A DNA stretch of 64,000 bases from positions 44,607,824 through 44,671,823 of the forward strand of contig JAVHZZ010000009.1 in NCBI GenBank assembly GCA_036250195.1. Direction: 5' to 3'. Below the pieces are notes generated by a model. It searched no databases. It saw only the letters and a program-made list of their open reading frames with translations, and had not been told where the DNA came from. This DNA comes from Mixophyes australis. Taxonomy: Eukaryota > Chordata > Amphibia > Anura > Limnodynastidae. Shown one piece after another: positions 55,732-64,000 of the stretch (positions are counted from its first letter, which is position 1; every line of letters begins with the position of its first letter). The position numbers were made by a program, and so were the translations under genes.

Positions 55732-55787
55732 ATTTTTCCTCTGAAGAAATTACCTGGAATTCAAAGAAACGCGTCAGTTTTGTTTGG
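55732..55787 (+). ncRNA. Hammerhead-ribozyme-like motif
   Basis: CTGAAGA is followed by a stem region AATTACCTGGAATT, then AAGAAAC and the palindrome ACGCGT. The core words match CUGANGA and GAAA. Stem I is weak. It is the + strand counterpart of the motif at 36880. Confidence 0.55.
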
Positions 55788-55843
55788 ATGCAATATATAT
55801 TATAAATCTATTTATTCACCCCAGGAGCATGGAAATCACATCA

Positions 55844-56034
55844 GGGGGTAAATGTATCAATATGCGGTTTCTTCAACACCCGCGTGTTCAGCCTCTTCCG
55901 CGATTAAATTTCAAGTGGTGCTGCATTGTAAAGGGAAGTTAACCCTTTACAATACAGCGCCGCTTGAAATTTAATCGCGGAAGAGGCTGAACACGCGGGT
56001 GTTGAAGAACCCGCATATTGATACATTTACCCCC
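55844..56034. mobile_element. Palindromic MITE with GGGGTAAATGTATC ends (191 bp)
   Basis: The two halves are near-perfect reverse complements: GGGGGTAAATGTATCAATAT to ATATTGATACATTTACCCCC outside, and AATTTAATCGCGGAAGAGGC inside. The centre is GTAAAGGGAAGTTAACCCTT with TAC. It is inserted in the + strand hammerhead-bearing repeat. It shares ends with 16156 and 27191. No clear target duplication was found. Confidence 0.88.
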
Positions 56035-56660
56035 TGGAGTTTGTACTGGGCAGACTTGGGTCATCAAGGTCTGTTTGACTTACGTTATATACTCACTGGT
56101 GTTTCCCTTTTCCATCTTTATCTGTGGCAGTTTGCGTCATTGGATGGGCTGTTTATCATACATGCATCTCCTCCGGAACATTGATCGGCATCTAAGCACG
56201 TAGCCTCTATCTACAGGTCGGTCATGCGGAGTTAATTACTACAGCCTTATAATTCAAGAGACCTCACCACTTACCATGTGGGATCTGTACAGCGGTAATG
56301 TTTACTTAGACTTTGTCTATTTCTTCCATCACTAAACTGTAAGCCAATTACTTCTCCTGGTCCACCCATTGACTTTGTACTTATAGCCATAGGCTATGTT
56401 GCATTCTATGAATATAACTTATATTGCACTGTCTAATCTCTACATTAATTGTCTTTGGACATTTCTACTCGAGATATATTCAATCCCCAGTAGTAGACAA
56501 AGTTTTTATTCTAATTTACTTTTTTAAATGCATGTATATTGTATATAATTGGTATGTGAATTAAATTTTGATTATCCATTCAGCATCACGTTTGATCTCA
56601 ATCAGTTTCAGCGCTGTCTCAGTCTTTCCAATTGTTCTTTTAAATAGACTTTCTATAGCG

Positions 56661-57950
56661 TCATGCTTTCAGTGTTGGCTATTCCAGGGGCATGTGTAGC
56701 CATTGGTGTCTTCCAAATGGGGATTAGAAAGTATAAAGGTAGTTGCTTTTTGTGTCTGTTTTGACTTGCCAGAAACCATCCTTGGCAACTAACATTGAGG
56801 ACGCTTATGCTTTTGCCAGATGGTAGAATATCTATAATGGAGGGAGATGGATAATGTTAATAATTTCAATATCTTCAGTTTGGTTTCTTAACTACAACCA
56901 TGCTGCTGAGCTACTCTGTTGCTTATGTGAATCTTGTTAACACCCCTGATTTTTCTATCGTTTTATTTTTTTATGTTTAGTTTTGCACAATGTGGGACTG
57001 CCCTTTGTGTGATGGATATTGAGCTGACCTAATTGTAGGTTTTATTGCTTACCAATATGGGGCTGGTGCACATTAGGAGAGGGTGACGCCATGCTCTTAT
57101 AGTGTGACCAGCCAAGCCTGTCATAGTCTGGTACTTGTGGCAGATTTTGCAGGGGAACCCTATGCTGTTTATCCCCACACATTCGCAGTAGCCTGCACAG
57201 GCTATAAGCTCCTGTGCTGGTGTTTTGGATATGTCTTTTTTTTAAATATTTACATTTTAATTTTTTATACTTTAAATTCCAGTCGTATTCAGCAAGTTGA
57301 GGATGAAAACTGGTGTATCTAGATACTCTTAAGTGTGAATTTTGTGGCCATACTTTAAGTGTACCTTTGGGCCGCAAAATTAGAGCCTACTCTGAGCAAG
57401 GTCTACAATCTATAAAAGAGTTGATATTAAAATAATAGCTAGTAAATGACAACATATTATTCTGTTTGGTGTTTAGTAACATTCTGGAACTCAATAAGAA
57501 GCTAACATTTTTCCAGAAAATTAAATACACACACTCTTCATCAACTCTCATTAAAATAGACTTTATCATATGCCATAAAAAGATCTTCTTTTCTTAATCC
57601 GACATAGTCCGAGTGCTAACTGTTATGAAGTCATACAGCATTGGGCATAGGGGTCCAGCAGTGGGATAGGGCTGTTTTATATTTATATTTTAGATTTTTT
57701 TGTCATGCTGTCCAAGTTACACAGCAGATTAGTAATAGTTACCAGTTATCCCTGCACATTGCTGCTCATTGATGTGCCTTCATTTTTTTTTGTAAACAAC
57801 CCCTGTGAAGTGCAGCAAATAGTGTCAATCAGAGATGAGATCTGATAGCATGTCTAACTTTTAATGTCATCTAAACTTAACAATTATGCAGATGTTTAAC
57901 ATTTATATAATTTCACAAATTAGGCCTGATACGGACATGATCAGGCAAAA
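56661..57950. other. Intronic sequence, no gene recognised
   Basis: Moderately AT-rich. A 111-codon - strand ORF at 57042-57377 has no recognised domain and lies in repetitive-looking sequence. Confidence 0.45.
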
Positions 57951-58105
57951 ATTCCCTCGTAGTTTCTATGCGGATGATACCCAAATCTATTTTCGGATCT
58001 CTCACCATCTGTGTTGGCCTGCGTCATGGAAGGTCTCTTTACTATTTCTTCTTGGATGTCTTCTCACAACCTGAAAATCAATCTTTCAAAAACTGAGCTA
58101 ATATT
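57950..58105 (+). pseudogene. L2 LINE RT fragment
   Basis: It reads FYADDTQIYFRIS (the YADD catalytic motif), then after a shift ISSWMSSHNLKINLSKTELI. It matches 43110-43255 of the L2 above. It stops abruptly at 58105, where a hAT-like end begins. Confidence 0.78.
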
Positions 58106-58870
58106 TAGAGCGGTTCGGATTTGGAGAAATTCGACAGATCTGAATTTTGCTGTTCTAAGTGAAACCGAATCATTACTCGGTTACTCACGTCAAAATCAGA
58201 TCTGAAAACGATACGAAACGTTATTTCCAGGAAAATGACAGATCTTGCAATTTCTGGATCAATATCTTTCATATACAGCCTTCCCTCGTATTCTCATCTG
58301 CCATTTTAGAAGAGAGAATGTGGAGAGGAGGGTGGCTGCAAGGCTATGCTCTGAAAATCGCATTTAGACTAGAGATTACCGCCTTAGAGAGGGTGAAAAT
58401 GGGAATTTACATAGCAAATAATACAATAGCTGTGATTATTTTAATGCAGTTTATTTCAGTCAGCTAGAATAGTTTGCTGATAAATTGGGTGTCGCAGAGT
58501 TTAGAGTAGTAGTGGCTATTGGTTGTTATTATTATAGTGTAGATGAGCGGTTCGGATTTGGTGAAATCTTACAAGATCCGACTTTTGTGGATCCGTGTTT
58601 TACCGAGTCATGGCTCAGTTTCACTCACCAATTTCGGATCTCAAAACGAGGCAAACGTCATTTCTGAGAAAATTACCATGCAAAACTTGTGATATATATG
58701 TATATATAGCCCTCATTCGTTTTCTCAAGTGCCATTTTAGAACAAACAGCGTGGATGGAGAATGTTAGCTGCAGTGCTCTGCTCTGAAAATAGCGTTCAA
58801 GGTGAAAGTGGGACATAGAACGCAATAGAATCATGTGATTCTATTGCCACTACTACTCTTGATGATGATA
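58106..58870 (+). repeat. Two diverged tandem copies of a hAT-like left end
   Basis: GAGCGGTTCGGATTTGG starts both copies (about 58108 and 58548). Each continues through AGATC(T/C)GA, ATTTTGC- or CTTTTGT-type and CGGATCTGAAAA- or CGGATCTCAAAA-like words, and CCATTTTAGAA. GATGAGCG...TCGGATTT...GAAATC also resembles the left end of the hAT at 28096, so these may be truncated relatives. There is no ORF. Confidence 0.55.
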
Positions 58871-60187
58871 CACAAAGGTGACCTGCACTCATACTAAAAA
58901 ACTTCACAGACTATACACACCATACATTTGAAACATAATAGGGCATCAGTAAGAGACACTGCCGGTACAGAAAAAGGCTGAGCTCAATGGATGGACATTA
59001 GTATGAATGAATAGAGTTAGGTATTTATACAAGCAAATAGAAAAAGGTGGCTTGTACCCATACTGAATGATTCAAAGAATAGTACTATGCACTTCTTGAT
59101 GGGCAGAGCATTTGTTGGAGGCCAAGAGCGGAGCTTCAAATACCTTGTTTTACTTAAGTGTTTGTTTATGCTACGAGTAAGGTAGATGTGGTCTGTAATG
59201 CTGCACCTGTGAATCAAGCAAGAGGACTTGTAAGGTGGGGTGCAGTGCATGGGGTGTGTAAGGATAAGAAATTAATTTAATTAGATAAATTAAACAACAA
59301 AAAACTGCAGTGTATGGAATGTAAGGTGCAAGAGATAAAAATATTGGAACACTATGCACACACTAAATTTGGAACATTTGTCAGTATGCATCATGGAAAG
59401 TGAGTAACAATCAGACATCATTAGATTGGCAGAAGCATCTGTAGATATTTATAAAAGAAGATACCCAATTGTACAGCGCTACTAATTTGCTGGTGCTATA
59501 TAAAAAATGTTGATGTTGACAATGACAGGGCCTGGAGGTGACTTGTAAATGCTCTTGTGGTGAGACTGGAACTGGGACTGGTGGGACAGGAAGAATAAGG
59601 TGGTGTGCTCCTGTAATTGTGTCACTTCCATAGCTCTTATTTGTCCTGCAAGATGAAATCTCATTTTTGCATGTTGGTACAAAGGTTGCCGCACTCATGC
59701 TTTTAATCCTCACTCAGCAAGGAAAACTTTTTGAAACCATGTAGGTGGTGCCATTTTCTCCATGCAGTTTCCTATAAATCCTAATGCACATGCACAAAGT
59801 AGGTGCAAGACATCAGATCATCGCCTGACAAGAGCAGAGCTTTCAAATATTTTGATCTACTTATAAATGTTTGTTTATGCTACTAGTAAGCTAGATATAT
59901 GCCATAATGCTGCCCTTGTAAATCAAACAAGGGGACTCTGATATATTTGCTGATATATTTGCTAGTTACCATGTATATTTACATCCAGTTACCATGTCCA
60001 GTTTGAGATTAAATTGTCAATTTTGATTCGTCCCTTTGGCTAAGCTCAAGTGTAGTGTCTGACCTAGTACAGTTGTTTTGGGACACAGTGAATGTCTCCG
60101 AGGTTTGATGCTGGAAGACCAATGGTGTTTGGAGCCCAAGGTGCCTGTGCCTCTGGGGGACCTGAAAATGTGCTGGTGGTGGGACTG

Positions 60188-60190
<3 letters not shown>
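58871..60190. other. Intronic sequence with a diverged duplication and an L2 tail
   Basis: A segment of about 130 bp (59110-59240: GTTTGTTTATGCTACGAGTA) returns at 59850-59950. TGTACAGCGCTACTAATTTG at 59472 is an L2 tail remnant. No gene was recognised. Confidence 0.55.

Positions 60191-60191
<1 letters not shown>

Positions 60192-60234
<43 letters not shown>
60192..60234. repeat. (TA)n microsatellite
   Basis: TA run at the left edge of the fold-back region below. Confidence 0.95.
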
Positions 60235-60238
<4 letters not shown>

Positions 60239-60239
60239 C

Positions 60240-61306
60240 ACAACAGATAGATATGAAGTAGGCACCTTCTTTGGATAGATGTATTCAAAAATATGCGTAC
60301 CAGAATGTTGAGGATACCAGACACTTCAAAGGTTATAGATGGTTCTTCTAGGTGTCTTTTCATAGATGTCTTGGGAGATCAGGTACTCACACATAAAAAT
60401 GGAAAAAGACACAGAATAGTGCAAAACCTTTTTAAATTGGAAATATTCCATCATGATACACTCTGTAATAATCCTTCGTACCAGAAATATATAAATATAT
60501 GCCTATCTGTATTTGTAGTCGCTGGTACTGGATCTCTCAGTAGATGCTTCTTCTGGATATCGGATCCGTATTACATGGATGCCAAAGAGAAAACAAACAC
60601 AACGGCACAATATTGCATTATCTTCCAATATATATATGAGACACTTCTCTGAACAAACGTCCCAATAGTAATATGCGTACCAGAACAATATGATGTAATA
60701 AACTTTGTCTCAAAATATCTTGTCCAGATGTTACTTGGATTTGTAAAGATGACAGAAAAAATATTGTATGCTTAATAACAAAAATTCATTTAATGATCTC
60801 TCATAAAACCACAGTAAAATGCATCTGTATTGCAGATTCAGATGTCAATAGTATATTCAGGCATATATATATCTCATGCCATAAACAGAGGTAATAATGA
60901 GTATAAAAAAATAGGAGCACATATATAGCTACATATCAGACCCGCCAGCCGGCCTAATTACCAGAATCCTTGGACCATATAGCATAAAAATCACCAAAGA
61001 AGAGAATGGTATCAATATCTCAGACCCTCCAGCCGGCTCAATTACCGGAGTCCTGGAATTAGATGATCATAAACTCAAGTGTAATATATCTGATATTACA
61101 CTTGATTTTCTCCTGATGAAGTCTCTTTATTAATCAGAGACGAAACGCGTTGAGTTATTGCTGCGATTTCTGGCTGGAGGGTCTGGTATTATTCTCCTAC
61201 CTGCCTTTTTATGATCATCTAATTCCAGGACTCCGGTAATTGTGCCAGCATATTTTTGAATACATCTATCCAAAGAAGGCGCCTACTTCATATCTATCTG
61301 TTATAT
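60240..61306. mobile_element. Fold-back element with nested inverted repeats around a hammerhead-like core
   Basis: The outer arms are about 57 bp: 60242-60298 (AGATATGAAGTAGGCACCTT, then TGGATAGATGTATTCAAAAA) and its reverse complement at 61251-61306. The inner arms are about 55 bp: 61018-61075 (AGACCCTCCAGCCGG, CCGGAGTCCTGGAATTAGAT) and 61172-61243. A further partial copy of the inner arm lies at 60945-60980. The hammerhead motif at 61105 lies between the inner arms. A Penelope-type origin is inferred. There is no ORF. Confidence 0.7.
61105..61158 (+). ncRNA. Hammerhead-ribozyme-like motif (best match in window)
   Basis: CTGATGA, stem GTCTCT/AGAGAC with a loop, GAAA, then the palindrome AACGCGTT, with CTC before and GAG after as a short stem I. 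All core words are canonical. The palindromic stem III implies activity mainly as a dimer or tandem transcript, as described for Penelope-type and retrozyme hammerheads. Confidence 0.72.
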
Positions 61307-61440
61307 TATTCCTTCTATTTCTGGACTGACCTACCAGTTTTTTGAAGTGGTGCTGCCACATGTACATATGGGACTTTCTTTCATATGAAAATTGCAAATA
61401 TCTTATCAAATATACAGCGCCAGGAGCTTTCATATCTATA

Positions 61441-61448
<8 letters not shown>

Positions 61449-61496
<48 letters not shown>
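61449..61496. repeat. (TA)n microsatellite
   Basis: Uninterrupted TA run of about 48 bp; the Tyr-Ile ORFs through it are artefacts. Confidence 0.95.
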
Positions 61497-61498
<2 letters not shown>

Positions 61499-61499
61499 C

Positions 61500-63085
61500 T
61501 GAAGGGTAAGAAATATATATGTAAAACAAGCAATTCAGATAGGCCAATAGTTGACTTTCCTACACAAGTAGAAAAGGTTGGCCTGTGGTTACTAGAACCA
61601 GTGTTTACACATGGACAGCTTTACGTTGCATTATCTTGAGTGAAAACAGAGGCATCTATCAAAATTAAAGTTGACCATGCCCAGCAATGTAAATTTGACA
61701 TATAACTTATACATATAATGTAGTGTATAAGAAATTATTTGGTTCCTTTAATATAGTGATTTATAATATATTTATTAATTATACTCTGTTGTTAACATTT
61801 CTACATGTAATGTAGTGTATAAAAAAGTTATTGAATTCTGTTAATAAAGCAATTTAGTAATTACATTGTAGTTTAATTTAAGGAGGTTATGGCTGGGTTT
61901 CCCAATTAAGTAGTAATATAGGAGCAAAAACAGCTCAAAATCACATCATTTTACCCATTTATCCCAATTTTGAATATTGAATTTCTTCCACTCAAACTCC
62001 AAAAAGCAATGAAATTAGGACGATTAAGGCCAAAGCCTTAATGGACGTGTTCATTGAGCAATACAAATATGGTTTGCTATCACATAATATTGTTAGCTCC
62101 TGATTCAACACTATTATGGAATGCTGTTACTCACAAAATAGTTTGAGCTGCTAATTCACAGATTTGTGTGTGCACTGCTATACTCACATTCAGTACTATT
62201 ACATTTCCTTAGTTCACCTTTATCGTAGTTTACGGCCTCAGTGTCTTAGAAAGAGACAGTAGAGCAACTTCATAAAAAACAAACAAAAAAACACCAATAT
62301 ATTTGAAATACATTTAATTGGTATAGAGGCCACTCTGCTGGGTTTTCCTTACAAGGTCTAAGCTGACTTAATAAAAATTCAAGGCTACCTAAAGCTAACA
62401 AGAACTTACTGGGAAATATTTTATTAGTAAACTGCACACGATGCACCAGAGCCCATGGAGATTATAGGGCCTGCTACTGGGAACTAGCGAGCTATAGGCT
62501 CTGGTTCCCTCCTTCCCGCTTCCCTGCACTAGAGCCCAGAGTATGCTAGTTCCGCCTCTGACTGCCCAGTAGGGTAAAGCTAACTCAATTATAACATCTG
62601 TAAATGCTGATTTGAGCACTCATTGCACTAGTTTAACATACTATGTACTACTTTTAGCAATCCATTTGCATGAAGCTTTTACTTTACTAGTAAATACATC
62701 AGTGTTGAAGTGGAAAACTAGAAGTGCTGGTATAGAACTCTCACTTTAGAATTTCTTAATTTTAAATTGTGTGTATGTGTTAGAAACCTTAATCGGACAT
62801 GTTACACCATAAGGTTTTTGACTATGGAATTTCACAGCTGTTTGTAAAGTGAAAATATTTATAATTTCAAATATATAAACCTAAAATTTCACTCAAGAAA
62901 AATTTGGTCTATCTAGTTTCCACTGTTTGTTTAAGTCCATAATAACCAAACATATTTATATTGCTCTATTATATTATCCTCTACCACCACTGTTAGATGC
63001 CTATTCCACCTATTCACTACCATTTTGATAAGTAATTTTTCCTCAGACTTCTTCTAAACCTAGTATTCCCATTTCCAGTGCATCA
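61500..63085. other. AT-rich intronic sequence, no gene recognised
   Basis: A short imperfect duplication is visible (ACATATAATGTAGTGTATAA near 61710 and ACATGTAATGTAGTGTATAA near 61803). I saw nothing resembling F8 exon 9. Confidence 0.5.
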
Positions 63086-63245
63086 GCTTTGCTTTCACAT
63101 GTAACACCCCTGTGCACCAGTTTTTCGCTCATGTCACCCCCTGCTCACCAGCTTTTCTTTCATGCTACCCCCTGCACACCAGTTTTTCTTTTACATGTCT
63201 CCCCCTGTGGACCAGCTTTTCTCAAACATGCACTCCACTGACCAC
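63086..63245. repeat. About 43-bp degenerate tandem repeat, four copies
   Basis: The pattern CACCCCCTGTGCACCAG, TTTTTC, TCATGT recurs at about 63105, 63150, 63190 and 63210-63245 with substitutions. Confidence 0.7.
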
Positions 63246-63792
63246 TCTCTTAACCCCTGTGTAGCTTAATATCTATAATACTTTTTAAAATGTTGCCCCC
63301 TCAAACACCATGCACCCCCCCTCACATAATTAACAAGGAGCAATGCAAATTATTATATTCAACCATTGGAGCTGTAAATAATTTCGTTTGTGTATGTTAA
63401 TTGCTTGAACTAAATGAGTTGTTGTTTCTGCAATCCTGACATTTCTTGAATACACTACAGCAAAGTGGATCAGCATACCTGTGTCAGCATCATTTGTTTT
63501 GCATGCTTTTAACAAGTGGTGTTAGAAGTGGGATATTTAAACGACAGACAAATTTGGCTGTTCACCCAGAAAACAAATCCAGGGTGGTGAGTTATGCAAA
63601 ATCTGGTTACTATAAATATATTTGCTTCAATTGTGAAAAATACATTGATGTTGTAAACCTTAATCACAAACCAAATATATAAAGTTTTAGCTTTTATTGG
63701 CTGCAAGTAGTGCAAACACTGTTCATTACAAATATATTTGCTGCAATTGTGGAAAATGTATAAAAAATTTTGATGGTTGCAGTGTGAATTCT
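63246..63792. other. AT-rich intronic sequence with a partial duplication
   Basis: AAATATATTTGCTTCAATTG at 63614 and AAATATATTTGCTGCAATTG at 63729 mark a duplicated segment. No gene was recognised. Confidence 0.5.
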
Positions 63793-64000
63793 GGGGCAGC
63801 ATGGTGGCTTAGTGGTTAGCACTTCTGCCTCACAGCACTGGGGTCATGAGTTCAATTCCCAACCATGGCCTTATCTGTGTGGAGTTTGTATGTTCTCCCC
63901 GTGTATGCGTGGATTTCCTCCGAGTGCTCCGGTTTCCTCCCACACTCCAAAAACATACTAGTAGGTTAATTGGCTGCTATCAAAATTGACCCTAGTCTCT
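63793..64000 (+). mobile_element. V-SINE-type SINE, cut by the window end
   Basis: GGCAGCATGGTGGCTTAGTG, then GAGTTCAATTCCC and CTCCGGTTTCCTCCCAC, as in the two other copies. It ends at ACCCTAGTCTCT at the window edge, so the L2-like tail is outside. Confidence 0.9.

Larger units (their letters stand above)
55546..56660 (+). mobile_element. Hammerhead-bearing (Penelope-type terminal?) repeat, + strand copy
   Basis: It matches the - strand copy at 36200-37440. It opens with ACGAACAAACACGATGCTGA, includes GGATCCCACAAGCAGGGCTG, a hammerhead-like core, GTCATCAAGGTCTGTTTGAC and CTCAATCAGTTTCAGCGCTG, and ends about 56650. A palindromic MITE (55844-56034) interrupts it. Open frames of 61 codons are not conserved as protein. 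Confidence 0.65.

Noticed and set aside
57042..57377. 111-codon - strand ORF
   Set aside because: No recognised domain, no homologous second copy in the window, and no splice or start context; treated as chance.
61500..63790. Possible F8 exon 9
   Set aside because: I looked for a frame resembling the A2 start after the exon at 25287 and found none, here or elsewhere. The exon may lie beyond the window.

Overview
The window looks like a vertebrate nuclear intron landscape, most likely amphibian (anuran). Two spliced exons on the + strand (6288-6509 and 25032-25287) encode consecutive pieces of coagulation factor VIII (F8). They cover the end of the A1 domain with its copper-ligand Cys and His, then the acidic a1 linker with the IQIR-S thrombin site and the start of A2. 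The first exon is 222 bp, the length I know for human F8 exon 7. Both junctions are phase 1 with good AG/GT signals. The rest of the window is therefore the end of intron 6, all of intron 7 (6510-25031, about 18.5 kb) and the start of intron 8 (25288 to the window end). No further exon was recognised. The organism call rests on the repeat mix: V-SINE-type SINEs, L2 tails ending in GCGCTATATAAATAA, Penelope-like elements, Tc1, hAT and chromodomain Gypsy elements. No species can be named.

Intron 6 (1-6287) holds two abutting Gypsy remnants: a + strand 3' end with LTR, and a - strand internally deleted copy with its 5' LTR. The latter sits in an older hypothetical-protein pseudogene. A Penelope fragment split by a TA microsatellite follows. 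Intron 7 holds a - strand L2 LINE with a hAT MITE and a SINE nested in it, further L2 pieces, a retroviral-type solo LTR, L1-like fragments, and a Gypsy whose integrase end precedes its RT. That Gypsy is split by a 4.17-kb element with GGGGTAAATG ends, which itself holds two nested elements. A solo LTR, a Tc1 relic and a hammerhead-like motif complete the intron.

Intron 8 (25288-64000) is dominated by a structurally complete 7.3-kb hAT transposon (28096-35381, 8-bp duplication ATTTATAG) with an intact 998-codon BED-finger transposase. Its 3' noncoding half is made of decayed pieces of its own transposase gene and a 77-bp satellite apparently grown from one of them. Downstream are solo LTRs set in TA repeats, a 73-bp satellite of 21 units directly upstream of a nearly full-length L2 LINE, a Helitron-like repeat pair, a 5'-truncated chromodomain Gypsy with LTR, a nearly complete GIY-YIG Penelope-like element, an inverted pair of hammerhead-bearing repeats, hAT end duplications, and a V-SINE that runs off the window.

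The genes do not form an operon or pathway. The host gene is F8, and everything else is intronic transposon insertion, nesting and decay. The features most worth following up are the hAT element with its self-derived satellite, the six hammerhead-like motifs around Penelope-type repeats, and the satellite-plus-L2 arrangement.
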